33,225 nucleotides of DNA from an uncultured Bacteroides sp. (GCA_958477465.1 CAUEFX010000048.1:1-33225); one strand, 5' to 3'; positions 1 to 9,325 are shown, numbered from the stretch's first letter. The notes: generated by a model not told the origin, from the letters alone. Translations and numbers: made by a program.

Positions 1-716
1 ATTATATGTTTAGTTTTTTTCTTCTTTATCCAAAGTCTATTTGTGTAAAATGATGGACGTAACAATTCATCGACATGGAAATATTTAGCTTGCGAAGCCA
101 TCAACTCAGCTACACTTTTATCCCATTCAGTCCTACCACAGACATACATTACCTTAGAAAATAAAATAGATTCTCTCCTTGCAAGAGTGACCATATTATT
201 ATATGTATAAAGAAATCCGTTCCCTAGTATTCTCTCTCTCTTGAAGGAACCATACTTAAGAACATCTAGTTTACTCATTCCTGACGGGAAATTGCATCTA
301 AAAGCATTTAAAATTCCCTGAATATGTACAACAACAGGAATGTCTGTAAATCCTAAGATATCAGACAAAGGGCACTCAAATCCAAATATATGAATTAAAT
401 CCGGATGAAATTCATCGATTATCAGTTTTACTCTGTTTGCAAAAATATCTTGATTCCACTTTTTGTACCCATAATGATAATGGTATAGTTTTGATAGAAA
501 ATTCCTCTTATTATATATTGGGAAGTAAGAGACTTCGCTCTGAATATCTGCTTTATCAGCAATACTTTCAGTAAGAAAAGCAATGCCAAGCTGTATGTTT
601 GGGCATTTCATTACCTCTCGTTGAAGTGACGCTACCCAACCAACACCATTATATGTATCATTGGATGACGGTGATTTATATAAAGATTTTGAGGTAGATA
701 ACCAAAGGACTTTCAT
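1..716 (-). CDS. Glycosyltransferase, GT4-like, C-terminus cut by window edge
   Basis: The reading frame is open from an ATG at 714-716 to the left edge, giving about 238 residues with no stop. It starts MKVLWLSTSKSLYKSPSS and has an early G-V-G-W-V-A-S-L segment, then a D-L-I-H-I-F-G segment and a V-V-V-H-I-Q-G strand. This is the usual layout of the N-terminal Rossmann-like acceptor domain of GT4 enzymes of the GT-B fold. The C-terminal nucleotide-sugar domain with its E-x7-E motif would lie outside the window. It would transfer a sugar to the lipid-linked capsule repeat unit at the cytoplasmic membrane face. It is AT-rich like the other specificity genes of the locus. Donor and linkage cannot be predicted. 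Family assignment is inferred from fold-like motifs only. Confidence 0.7.
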   Translation of the reverse strand, partial: MKVLWLSTSKSLYKSPSSNDTYNGVGWVASLQREVMKCPNIQLGIAFLTESIADKADIQSEVSYFPIYNKRNFLSKLYHYHYGYKKWNQDIFANRVKLIIDEFHPDLIHIFGFECPLSDILGFTDIPVVVHIQGILNAFRCNFPSGMSKLDVLKYGSFKRERILGNGFLYTYNNMVTLARRESILFSKVMYVCGRTEWDKSVAELMASQAKYFHVDELLRPSFYTNRLWIKKKKTKHI

Positions 717-1259
717 TGATTTATTGTTTTTATAATAACTGTCTATTTTTCATAATACTCCTAAACAGCCTCTATACAAGGCAATTCCGTAAATATTAAA
801 ATATAAGATTCGGATGTTTTCAATATTCATTTAGAGATGATACAATTAAAGTGACAGAATTTATATTAACAGAATCCGATTTCATAGCCTTAAATTCGAA
901 CGAAATTAAAGAATCTGCAAATACCATTGGAAGAGATGGCATCATTGTCTTCATAGTTTCAAAGTACCAATGATAATAATGAACGATACAACTTCTGATA
1001 GACATAACTGCTTTCAGAACAGAGTCCCCTTAGCGAATATTCACAACCATGCTGCTCAAATCTCGAATAATGGTAATATAATCTACTTTTTTCATTACTA
1101 CAACTTTTTAAATTCATAGCAATGATAAATCAGAAGATCTTGCTTGAGTCGTATGTGGAGAAATAGACGACTACTACACTTTACAAAAAGTGTACTACCT
1201 ATATACACATAGACCAAATATAAAAGAATTCTATATGTTATGTCTCTATACACAGATTT
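717..1259. other. Gene-poor gap, possible decayed ORF
   Basis: About 540 bp separate the pyruvyltransferase stop from the glycosyltransferase start, although neighbouring genes of this operon are tightly packed. Minus-strand frames here are open in short overlapping pieces: a 61-codon ORF at 820-1005, and an unrelated-frame piece starting near 1120 that ends at a stop around 960. No piece resembles a protein I recognise. The pattern fits a degenerated gene, but nothing more specific can be supported. I see no promoter or terminator of convincing quality. Confidence 0.3.
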
Positions 1260-2378
1260 TTAATCGTTATCCTCAAATATTTTTTTCAATTTATCGTAGT
1301 ATTCAACCTTAAAATAAGGGTCAAGTCTATTTGTTAAAGGTTTTGTTATAACTTGCTTATATATACAATATGCATCATTTAGATCTTTTGCAACATAAAC
1401 ATAGTCATCATATATACCCTTAAACCAACTAGCTCCAGTAGTTACCTTATGGTCAGTCGTTTTGATAATGATTACCGGAGTCCCCGCACAAAGAGAGAAG
1501 ATTGTTCCATGATAACGATCTGTTATTGTCACTTTGAAATAAGAATAACTCTCTATTTCTTTTTCAACATATTTCTGTAAATTCGCCCGTATCTCTTTAT
1601 AAGATGCTTTACCTTGAGTATCCTTATTTAATATGACAGTACCGTCAGTTTGAATACGAGCTGAAAGCATAGCAATTTCTTTATCTGAATAGTATTTTTC
1701 ACTATCATTTCTTATGCACATGCAGACTCCATTACGTTTATGATTAAATGCAAATGTCCCTATTAATGTCGTTACGATGTCTGGATATGCGGCCACTCGA
1801 ATATCTGTAAACATTTTCTTTGCTTCTTCAAAAGACACATAGTCTCTCGCAAGAAATAACATATTTTTTGCACGATTATGATTATCTGCACAGATTCTTC
1901 GATTTTCTTCATACTGAAAATAAATAGTCTGAGGCATCATTAATATTTTTGCAATAGGCATATTTTCACAAATGAGACGGTGCATCAAAGGGTGATCCCC
2001 CCCTAAATCTTGTGTGCAATAACCACTTTGGATTATGATCCGATCATCTTCATTACTGAAGACTTGTTTAAACATATCAAAGAAAGTATTTGTTGTTGAC
2101 GATGTAGTAATTACCGAACTTTCCACCATTATCAACTTGTAATCTGGATAATTTTCAGTTATCCATTTCTTGATACAATAATGCTGTCCCATATCACCCA
2201 AATTGGGTTGTTCTGTAATACCGAGATAAAAGATTCGTTTTTGTGATCCTGCACACTCTGTTCGTACTCTCTCTATTTCTAACAAATTATATTTCCTGAT
2301 TTTATAACCAAGATATATTTTTTTTAACGGACGATATGTCCACCATAGATACTTGTATATAAATTGACGAATGTCCAT
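1260..2378 (-). CDS. Polysaccharide pyruvyl transferase family protein
   Basis: A 372-residue protein of the PS_pyruv_trans family, which transfers a pyruvyl group from phosphoenolpyruvate onto a sugar to form a pyruvate ketal; some members have other activities. Seen in the sequence: an N-terminal N-L-G-D-M-G-Q-H-Y segment at residues 59-67, matching the family's N-x-G-D start, and T-D-R-Y-H-G at 286-291, matching the C-terminal R-x-H active-site block. The following C-A-G-T-P-V-I-I-I segment is also typical. No signal peptide or membrane span, so it acts in the cytosol on a nucleotide- or lipid-linked precursor. It follows the MenD-like gene by 42 bp in the same direction. A pyruvylated, negatively charged capsule is the simple inference. 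Confidence 0.85.
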   Translation of the reverse strand: MDIRQFIYKYLWWTYRPLKKIYLGYKIRKYNLLEIERVRTECAGSQKRIFYLGITEQPNLGDMGQHYCIKKWITENYPDYKLIMVESSVITTSSTTNTFFDMFKQVFSNEDDRIIIQSGYCTQDLGGDHPLMHRLICENMPIAKILMMPQTIYFQYEENRRICADNHNRAKNMLFLARDYVSFEEAKKMFTDIRVAAYPDIVTTLIGTFAFNHKRNGVCMCIRNDSEKYYSDKEIAMLSARIQTDGTVILNKDTQGKASYKEIRANLQKYVEKEIESYSYFKVTITDRYHGTIFSLCAGTPVIIIKTTDHKVTTGASWFKGIYDDYVYVAKDLNDAYCIYKQVITKPLTNRLDPYFKVEYYDKLKKIFEDND

Positions 2379-2420
2379 CTTAATATATAAATTAATATAA
2401 AAACAAAATTTTCATAAAAA

Positions 2421-4145
2421 CTATTTACCAAGAATCCTCTTAATAGTCTGTTTTCCTGACTCACCTACGAGAGAAGTGATGGCTCTATTGAGTGTGCTTC
2501 GTGGTGTTGATATCAGGTTTGCCGAAATCAATTTATCAATAGCTATCTCTTCATCATCACCATGTGTAAATACTTCTAATAAAATAGGTTTCTCTGATTG
2601 TGATAAAAAGGTGTCCATTACAGCAGAAATGGCTTTCTTACTACTTGCTGTCAGATATTTAAATCTGCACTCCTCAGCCCACCCCTTAGCAGAACCATTG
2701 TGACCATTTGCAGAAATAAAATCATCTACCTCCACCTTTACTTTCCATTTTTTTGTCATTATTTTAAACTCTGCTCCACCTCTATTATTTATTAGAAGGA
2801 TACGTACATTGTTCTTTATGTGGCGAATACCAAGAGCATTCATATCATAGAAAAATGCGAGATCACCAGTGATAATAAAACAAAGTTCATCAGTGTTCAT
2901 GCTCTCGCCAATGAGCATAGAATTACAGCCATCAATTCCAAAAGCAGCAACATTACTATACCCATGAATAGAGACATCAAGTGGGAAATAACTCCAACAT
3001 CTAAGGCTATTAAGAATTGCGAAGTTCATAATGCTATTCTTTGGAATGAACTTGTACATTTGTTGAGCTACATACAAATTAGACAGAGGTAACTCCACAT
3101 CATAGTTCATTGTATCATTCAATGCTACCCATTCCTCGAAGTATGAATGCGTACAAGGAGTATTGTTTGCCATCTTCTCAAAAAAATAGTAATCAGGGCA
3201 CTCAAAAATTTTGGTCAGCCTCCCATAAGTATCAATAAAAGCACCATCTTCTGAGACACGCCAATGTACTGCACTTTCAAGACCATTTAAGACACCATAA
3301 ATAGAATAATCACCTGTCTGTCCCCCAATTGTAATTAATAGGTCAGGTTTGAGCTTTGCAAAACCACCACATGAAACAAGAAGGTTAGCCTGAATGCTGT
3401 ACTTACCACTATAATTTGAAAGATGATTTACATATACCACAGTATTGTGACTGTCACAGAATGTATCGAGTGCAACTTGCTGTCTCTCCGTAAATGGACG
3501 ATGTTCTCCAATAACGATTAGAATCTTCTTATTTAATGTCTCCTCAATAGGCCATTCATCCCAAGCCATATATCTGTTAAGAGGTTTAATTATAGGAAGA
3601 TTTACATTTTCAAATTTTCCTTGTTGAGCATCAACAATTCGGAGATTAAGCTGTATTGGTCCAGGATTACCATGGGTAACTTCAAGAATTGCTTCTTTAG
3701 CATTATGATAACACTGACGACGAGTATTTTCATCTGTTACAGGTGGAAGATCAAAAGTTTTCTTAACTGAATCTTTCGGTAGTGAACATTGATCTGGTGC
3801 CTGCATATAATCTTGATACTGAAACCGTTCCAACTTAGCTGTAGTTATGGCAAGTATTGGAGAATGTTTATAGAAAGCTTCAGTCAATCCTGGCACATAA
3901 TTTCTTGTTGCTTGTGCACTTGTGCACGAAGTAGCAATTACTTCCCCTGTTTGAAGATGAAGACCTATAGCAAAATACATTGCACTTCTCTCATCTGAAA
4001 CCGAATAGCATTTAAAGAACGGATCTTCCTGAACAGCCTGTGATACAGGTATATTAGTTCCACCAGGACTAACTACTATGTATCGTATATTATATGCCTT
4101 AAGCAAGGAAATAACAATACGTACATTTTCTTGTATTGTATACAT
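2421..4145 (-). CDS. Thiamine-diphosphate enzyme, MenD-like, in capsule locus
   Basis: A 574-residue protein with the three-domain layout of ThDP-dependent enzymes (Pyr, central, PP domains), close to MenD in length and motif style. The D-E-R-S-A block at 51-55 carries the glutamate (E52) that activates the cofactor. The C-terminal ThDP/Mg motif reads G-D-L at 427-429 and ends with N-N-R-G-G at 453-457, very like MenD. The N-terminal substrate loop reads S-P-G-G-T-N-I-P-V, where MenD proper has P-G-S-R-S-T-P; the conserved arginine used for isochorismate is absent. It is therefore unlikely to make menaquinone precursor. Placed between an SDR and a pyruvyltransferase, it probably makes or attaches an unusual acyl or branched group for the capsule. 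Substrate unknown. Confidence 0.75.
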   Translation of the reverse strand: MYTIQENVRIVISLLKAYNIRYIVVSPGGTNIPVSQAVQEDPFFKCYSVSDERSAMYFAIGLHLQTGEVIATSCTSAQATRNYVPGLTEAFYKHSPILAITTAKLERFQYQDYMQAPDQCSLPKDSVKKTFDLPPVTDENTRRQCYHNAKEAILEVTHGNPGPIQLNLRIVDAQQGKFENVNLPIIKPLNRYMAWDEWPIEETLNKKILIVIGEHRPFTERQQVALDTFCDSHNTVVYVNHLSNYSGKYSIQANLLVSCGGFAKLKPDLLITIGGQTGDYSIYGVLNGLESAVHWRVSEDGAFIDTYGRLTKIFECPDYYFFEKMANNTPCTHSYFEEWVALNDTMNYDVELPLSNLYVAQQMYKFIPKNSIMNFAILNSLRCWSYFPLDVSIHGYSNVAAFGIDGCNSMLIGESMNTDELCFIITGDLAFFYDMNALGIRHIKNNVRILLINNRGGAEFKIMTKKWKVKVEVDDFISANGHNGSAKGWAEECRFKYLTASSKKAISAVMDTFLSQSEKPILLEVFTHGDDEEIAIDKLISANLISTPRSTLNRAITSLVGESGKQTIKRILGK

Positions 4146-4229
4146 ATTTTTTTATTTTAGCGCTATTTTATGGTATAATTATATCAAACAAAGGAATAAC
4201 CTTACTTGAAAAAACAGCCATCACTATAA

Positions 4230-5087
4230 CTAAAAGGAATAACATACATCATCAAAAGTTAGATTCCCTGCACCTCCCGTCATGAAGACAAGTTCCCCCA
4301 TAATAGATCTTCCCATATCACTCACCAAAATGACTGCCATATTCGCAACTTCTTCTGGCATTATGTATCTACCCAACGGTATTCTTTCAAGATTCATATT
4401 AGTCTCCTCACTCTTTAGCATCATCGGAGTAGCAGTTGGCCCCGGAGCAATTCCATTAACGGTTATGCCCTCCTTACCCAAAGCCTTTGCCAATCCTAAT
4501 GTTAAACCTCTAACTCCCCATTTCGTCAAAGAATAAGCGGAAGTAGCAGGGCGTAAAGAAGAAGCAGAAGCGATATTCAAAATATTACCCTTGATTCCGT
4601 TTTGTATAAAATATTTACCAAACATCTGGGAAAGAAAAAATACTCCCTTGAGATTTGTATCCAAAATTTTATCATATTCCTCTTCTGTTGCATTAGGCAT
4701 TCCCTGTCCATTTACTCCAGCATTATTCACCAAAATATCAATCTGAAACAAACCAAATGATTTAGTCATTTCCAGCATTTCAAAAAATTTGTTATCAAAC
4801 GTATCGACCTTAGTATTATCCAATACAATGCCAGCCAACTTTCCCTTTGGTAATTTGGCTATTGCAGCATCAATTCTATCTTGTGAGCGTCCTGTAATAA
4901 CCACTGCTGCTCCAGCATTCAAGAATGCTTCAGCAATAGAAAAACCTATCCCACTTGTACCGCCTGTAATAAGTGCACAACGACCTTTGAGAAGATTATT
5001 TGTAGCCATTGAAGCAACCCTTACATCCACTACTCTCTGAGTACGAAAGAAAGAAAGAACTCTGCGTATAAAATTAATTACAGACAT
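4230..5087 (-). CDS. Short-chain dehydrogenase/reductase (classical SDR)
   Basis: A 285-residue NAD(P)-dependent oxidoreductase. It has the cofactor loop T-G-G-T-S-G-I-G at residues 41-48, the N-N-A-G strand at 121-124, the catalytic serine region S-A-S-S at 174-177, and the catalytic Y-x-x-x-K with Y185 and K189. A 34-residue extension rich in Arg and hydrophobics precedes the Rossmann core; an internal Met at residue 27 gives an alternative, more standard start. Overall similarity is to FabG-like sugar or ketoacyl reductases. It sits 84 bp upstream of the MenD-like gene and 11 bp downstream of the flippase, so it is in the same transcript. I infer that it reduces the keto product of the ThDP enzyme or a keto-sugar; the substrate is not readable. 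Confidence 0.88.
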   Translation of the reverse strand: MSVINFIRRVLSFFRTQRVVDVRVASMATNNLLKGRCALITGGTSGIGFSIAEAFLNAGAAVVITGRSQDRIDAAIAKLPKGKLAGIVLDNTKVDTFDNKFFEMLEMTKSFGLFQIDILVNNAGVNGQGMPNATEEEYDKILDTNLKGVFFLSQMFGKYFIQNGIKGNILNIASASSLRPATSAYSLTKWGVRGLTLGLAKALGKEGITVNGIAPGPTATPMMLKSEETNMNLERIPLGRYIMPEEVANMAVILVSDMGRSIMGELVFMTGGAGNLTFDDVCYSF

Positions 5088-5098
5088 ATATATAATGC

Positions 5099-6625
5099 TT
5101 ATTTCTTTAATTTTGAGAATATGATATATAATATACTTGCCCGTTCACTCTTCCTTAAGCCGATAAAAAACACCAAAACTCCAATGACAGAAACATACAT
5201 AACTGTTTGAATGAGCAAAGACTCAAAAGAGTTCGCTTGTGGAACATATGGACGAATAAGCCAATAAAAAGCAATAGTTAAAATAACAATTACCAAAATA
5301 GGAATTAACACAGACTTAAAAAACACGAACGGGTTTAACTTTATATACTTCCTTAAAAAATACAACTGTACCAATAAAACAAATACATAGTTAAAAACTC
5401 TAACCAAAAACATCTGTTCCGGTGTCATGCCTATATAACCTCCAATATAAATAATCGGTAAAATCGAAAGCCCTATACAACTGACAATGATTTGGTATAC
5501 CTTTATTTCACCTGTCGCATATATGGAAACCCATAAAGGACCAGATAAACAGGATATCAAAACCCCAACTAAAACTAAAGTGCAAATCATAACCGTATGA
5601 TCCGGATACTTGCCAAGCCATAAAGAAAGGACACACGGTAAATTGATGATTAAGGGGTATGAAATTAAATACATGATAAAAAAAGAGAATTTCGATGATT
5701 TAAAGATTAAATCCTTTTGGCGTTCTCTGTTTTTTGACGCCTCAGCTTGTACTAACTGCGGATTCAATGCTTGCTGAAAATTCGCGACAAACCCCTGAAC
5801 TGCAGAGTTCACTTGATTTGCAATGCCTACCGTTGCATTAAGTGTGACACCATAAAATAGATTAATAACAACATTTATACCTTGTTGATAACCAACATTC
5901 GCAAGAGCCCCCAAAAGAGACCATCCAGAAAATGAAAGCAATTTTCTATACAGTAAAAAATCACATTTTTTCACAAATAATTGCCTATATAACTTTAAGT
6001 GACAGTAAGATGCATTGATTCCAAAAGTTATCAAAGCTGCGAACAATAATAAAATGCCATATAAAAATAACTTATCAATAGGAATAATTGCCAATAAAAA
6101 AACTAATCCGAGCTTCATTAAAACGTCGAATATGCTAACATATGCATAAAATGACATCTTTTCATAAGCAACGATCAAAGCAGTGTATGGAAGTTGAATA
6201 ATACCAATCATACAGGTCATAATTGAGAACTGATAAATCCAATTTATAACATCCATACGCTCTGCCGGTAGATTCATTTTCACATTTAGGAACCACAAAC
6301 CAATAGTCTCCGCAAAAAGCATTACAATAACAGCAAGAGCCACATGTATTCTATAACAAGCTGAAAAAATTGTAGCTATATCACTATCCCGCTTACCCAA
6401 TTCATATGATAAATGCCGCTGTGTTCCGGTTGCCATAGCGCTACTTATAAACGTAAACATAACAACTACACCACCAACAATGCTATACGTACCAAAATCC
6501 TCTGCACCTAACGTTTGAAGTACAATACGGCTAGTATATAGTGACACTACCATCAAAAGTAGCATCCTAACATACATAAATAATGTATTTTTAGCGATCT
6601 TCCTATTATTTGCTGAATTTGACAT
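5099..6625 (-). CDS. Wzx-type polysaccharide flippase (MOP superfamily)
   Basis: A 508-residue integral membrane protein with roughly 12-14 hydrophobic segments spread along its length. The N-terminal N-T-L-F-M-Y-V-R-M followed by Y-T-S-R-I-V-L-Q-T-L-G-A-E-D-F-G is the standard opening of Bacteroides Wzx/RfbX proteins of the polysaccharide transporter family. It would flip undecaprenyl-linked repeat units to the periplasmic face for Wzy polymerisation. No Wzy-like polymerase is seen in the window; it probably lies left of the edge. It follows the IS66 relic by about 100 bp and precedes the SDR by 11 bp. Confidence 0.9.
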   Translation of the reverse strand: MSNSANNRKIAKNTLFMYVRMLLLMVVSLYTSRIVLQTLGAEDFGTYSIVGGVVVMFTFISSAMATGTQRHLSYELGKRDSDIATIFSACYRIHVALAVIVMLFAETIGLWFLNVKMNLPAERMDVINWIYQFSIMTCMIGIIQLPYTALIVAYEKMSFYAYVSIFDVLMKLGLVFLLAIIPIDKLFLYGILLLFAALITFGINASYCHLKLYRQLFVKKCDFLLYRKLLSFSGWSLLGALANVGYQQGINVVINLFYGVTLNATVGIANQVNSAVQGFVANFQQALNPQLVQAEASKNRERQKDLIFKSSKFSFFIMYLISYPLIINLPCVLSLWLGKYPDHTVMICTLVLVGVLISCLSGPLWVSIYATGEIKVYQIIVSCIGLSILPIIYIGGYIGMTPEQMFLVRVFNYVFVLLVQLYFLRKYIKLNPFVFFKSVLIPILVIVILTIAFYWLIRPYVPQANSFESLLIQTVMYVSVIGVLVFFIGLRKSERASILYIIFSKLKK

Positions 6626-6877
6626 TATTCACTACTTTATAAACATTCCACACCTACTTCTCACTGAGCATAAAACAGTTGTTTTTTAAGCTGATCAGGT
6701 TTCTTACAGTACTTATGAAACTTTTGTTAGCACTCAATTTAGGGCATACCCCTTTGTATAGGAGTCCTATATATATTGAGTTATTAAAATTTTGACTTGT
6801 TTATTAACTATTGGCATGTTACCAATCCTATTTTGTCTGGTCGCAAACTGAAAGAATCCCTGCAACCGTTAAAGATA

Positions 6878-7453
6878 TTAACAAAGATGGAAAACCGAGA
6901 CCATCTTCCTGCCAAGGATCCGTCTAGGCACTTTCGTATCATCAGACTTATACACTTCAGCCGATCCATTAACACCCATAGTCCTATAGGTCTCGGGACG
7001 GTTGGACAAGTCACGTTCTTTCTTTGGAAGATTTTCTTCCTTGGAAGATGTCTGATTCTTGGATACGGAATTGTCGGGAAACGAGTCGGCTGTACCGTCA
7101 AAATCCTCCCCGTCCTTACCGCGGTCCGACTCTTCGCCTTTTGCCGTCTCTTTCTTCTTGACACTCTGTCTCTTGTCACCAAAACGGTTCTTGTCGGCAA
7201 ACGTCAACTTCGCTGTAAAGTCTGACACCTTACGCTCGGCAGACTTACGCTTCTTGACTTCTGAAGCCAATTCCTTTTTAAGGTCTTCAACGCATGACAA
7301 CACTTCATCCAGTCTGGACAAGCGCTCGTCATACTCTTTCTGTTTGTCAAGAAAGTCCTGAAGCACCACATCACGGGTACGCAATCCCAAATCAGCCTCA
7401 CGAACACGCTCCGCAAGATAATTGATATAACATTTTTGTTCTTCTGCTGTCAT
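6878..7453 (-). pseudogene. tnpC: IS66 TnpC transposase, N-terminal remnant
   Basis: A 191-residue ORF beginning MTAEEQKCYINYLAERVREA, followed by a coiled-coil-like charged region and a K-K-E-R-D-L-S-N-R-P-E-T-Y-R-T-M-G segment characteristic of Bacteroides IS66 TnpC. Intact TnpC is about 500 residues with a zinc-finger region and a DDE domain. Here homology stops after about residue 175 (K-S-D-D-T-K-V-P) and the frame ends shortly after in unrelated sequence, so the entire catalytic domain is deleted. It cannot be an active transposase. Confidence 0.85.
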
Positions 7454-7605
7454 GCCTTCACTGTAATCAACAGCTGGGTGCGAGATTCATTCGGTTCACG
7501 GCGTAACTGTTCACGGATGATGGACAACACACGGCTGTGCTTGCAGCGCATATCGGTAAAGTCGCGAAAGTAAAAGAAGCGGCTGATGCCTGTCACACTA
7601 AACAT
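7450..7605 (-). pseudogene. tnpB: IS66 TnpB (Orf2) with internal deletion
   Basis: From the ATG at 7603-7605 the frame reads M-F-S-V-T-G-I-S-R-F-F-Y-F-R-D-F-T-D-M-R, the usual start of IS66 Orf2, then stops after 51 residues, overlapping the tnpC start by 4 bp. Normal TnpB is about 115 residues, so roughly the central half is missing while the C-terminal junction with tnpC is kept. Its ATG overlaps the end of the tnpA frame, as in intact IS66. Confidence 0.75.
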
Positions 7606-7961
7606 AGACCCTCCAACTTCTCTATCAGTAGCTTCAGTTCCTGATAGCTTAGGTTCTTCTGAGAAATATGCAGCCCATTGGTCATACACAACTCCACAAG
7701 TATGCGAACTGAGAATGACATTTTCTACTTTGAAGGTTCCTGCTGGAGATTTTCCTTCTTCAGCTGTTCTTGGACAGAAGAAGGAATACCATCCACCTTT
7801 ACTTCCACTATTTTGTTGCGTGTATCCTTGTACCATTTATTATAAAACATACTATAAGGTACTTTGTTGCGTGAACAGAACTGTTCTATCGAGATGCCGT
7901 TCGGCATTACCTCGGTCTGGTACTGGAAATAGAATCTTTCCAAATCTTCGCTGCTGTACAA
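7593..7961 (-). pseudogene. tnpA: IS66 TnpA (Orf1) with in-frame amber stop
   Basis: The frame starts MYSSEDLERFYFQYQTEVMP, a typical Bacteroides IS66 Orf1. It hits TAG at 7725-7727 after 78 residues, but the same frame continues with recognisable Orf1 C-terminal sequence (I-L-V-E-L-C-M-T-N-G-L, then L-S-Y-Q-E-L-K-L-L-I-E-K-L-E-G-L-C) to TGA at 7593-7595. Total length would be 122 residues, the normal size. A single C-to-T change from CAG would create the stop, so this is a nonsense-mutated copy rather than a frameshift. Confidence 0.8.
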
Positions 7962-8142
7962 AAATCTTAATATTTTAGTTCAGTCGCGAAAGTATACATT
8001 TCTAAATTAAACCCTAATTTGAGTGCTTACAAAACTTTTAGATTAACATCTTTAAAGTAAGATCTACTACTTATCAGATGAGTCTGTGAAGACTTTGTTA
8101 TAAACTACTCCAATAAAGAGAATCCTTACTCTACTAATACAT

Positions 8143-9318
8143 TTAACTTCTCCTTAATGAATCTTTATACCACTCAAATAGTTTCTGCACTCCATCTTCA
8201 ATCTCCACCTTGTGTGTCCAACCAAGGGAATGGAGCTTATCAACACAAATAAGTTTACGAGGTGTACCATCTGGTTTTGAAACATCGAAGAATATTTCTC
8301 CCTCAAAACCGACAGCTTTAACAACAAGTTCTGAGAGCTGACGAATTGTCAACTCTTTACCTGTACCTACATTGATATGACAGTTACGAATCTCACCAAG
8401 TGAGGGAATAGCCCCACCCCGTCCAGTACTATGATTACGGTCAACTGCTCCGTTTGCTTTGGCTCCATAGTGAACGGAAGAATATTTCTCAACACCAATG
8501 ATGTCTTTGAAATCAACATTGAGAAGTACGTGTACAGAAGCGTCCGCCATATCTTCCGACCAAAGGAATTCACGAAACGGTTTACCTGTCCCCCAAAGAG
8601 TTACTTTGTTATTTTCAATACCGTATTTTGCAAGTACCTTAAGAATTTCTTCATGAGAAGCTATACCTGTAATACCTTCAACAGGGCGCTTATTCATGTC
8701 TGTTGTGATAGCTGCCCAATTCTCATCATGAATGAGTTTTGCAAGATAAACTTTTCGCATCATAGCTGGCATAACGTGCGAATTCTCGAGATGAAAGTTG
8801 TCGTTAGGTCCATAAAGATTTGTAGGCATTACAGCAATATAGTTTGTACCATACTGAAGATTATAACTCTCACACATTTTTAAACCAGAAATCTTTGCTA
8901 AAGCATATTCTTCATTAGTATATTCCAATTCACTTGTCAGAAGGCAGTCCTCTTTCATTGGTTGAGGAGCATTCTTAGGATAGATACAAGTTGAGCCTAA
9001 GAAAAGAAGTTTTTTAACATTATGTGCGTATGCCTCGCTGATAACATTACATTGAATCTTCATGTTCATCATAATGAAATCAGCACGATAAAGTGAATTT
9101 GCCATAATACCGCCAACAAAAGCGGCTGCAAGGACAACAGCCTCAGGCTGTTCCTCATCAAAAAACTTTTTGACTGCATACTGATCTGTCAGATCAAGTT
9201 CTTTATGTGTACGACCAACAAGATTATCGTAACCGCGAGTCTTAAGATTATTCCATATAGCAGAACCCACAAGTCCAAGATGTCCTGCTACATAGATTTT
9301 TGATTTTTTATCTAACAT
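8143..9318 (-). CDS. fcl: GDP-L-fucose synthase, capsule copy
   Basis: A 391-residue NADPH-dependent epimerase-reductase that converts GDP-4-keto-6-deoxymannose to GDP-L-fucose. It shows the G-x-x-G-x-x-G cofactor loop (G-H-L-G-L-V-G), the L-G-S-T-C-I-Y-P block with catalytic Ser/Cys, Y-A-L-A-K (Y-x-x-x-K), and P-T-N-L-Y-G-P-N-D-N-F. It is clearly paralogous to the copy at 20651-21721 but has about 36 extra residues (around 273-308), Gly- and His-containing, between the F-K-D and I-R-N-C-H-I-N blocks. It follows gmd by 7 bp. The product supplies fucose for this capsule. Confidence 0.95.
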   Translation of the reverse strand: MLDKKSKIYVAGHLGLVGSAIWNNLKTRGYDNLVGRTHKELDLTDQYAVKKFFDEEQPEAVVLAAAFVGGIMANSLYRADFIMMNMKIQCNVISEAYAHNVKKLLFLGSTCIYPKNAPQPMKEDCLLTSELEYTNEEYALAKISGLKMCESYNLQYGTNYIAVMPTNLYGPNDNFHLENSHVMPAMMRKVYLAKLIHDENWAAITTDMNKRPVEGITGIASHEEILKVLAKYGIENNKVTLWGTGKPFREFLWSEDMADASVHVLLNVDFKDIIGVEKYSSVHYGAKANGAVDRNHSTGRGGAIPSLGEIRNCHINVGTGKELTIRQLSELVVKAVGFEGEIFFDVSKPDGTPRKLICVDKLHSLGWTHKVEIEDGVQKLFEWYKDSLRRS

Positions 9319-9325
9319 ATTTTCT

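Larger units (their letters stand above)
6726..8031 (-). mobile_element. Degenerate IS66-family insertion, both ends present
   Basis: The ends form a 20-bp inverted repeat (18 matches): 6725-6744 against 8012-8031, with outer sequence GTTAGCACTC / GTAAGCACTC, close to the GTAA start typical of IS66. The 8-mer AAACTTTT flanks it on both sides (6718-6725 and 8032-8039), consistent with IS66's 8-bp target duplication, with one base of ambiguity in the exact ends. Inside are remnants of the three IS66 genes in the usual order tnpA-tnpB-tnpC, all on the minus strand and all broken. A full Bacteroides IS66 is about 2.5 kb; this one is about 1.3 kb. It lies between fcl and the flippase within the CPS operon. 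Confidence 0.85.

Noticed and set aside
2421..4145. Menaquinone gene menD
   Set aside because: The conserved arginine loop of MenD is replaced, no other men genes are near, and the context is a capsule operon.
6797..7225. A 142-codon plus-strand ORF over the IS66 relic
   Set aside because: It is antisense to the tnpC remnant and matches nothing recognisable.
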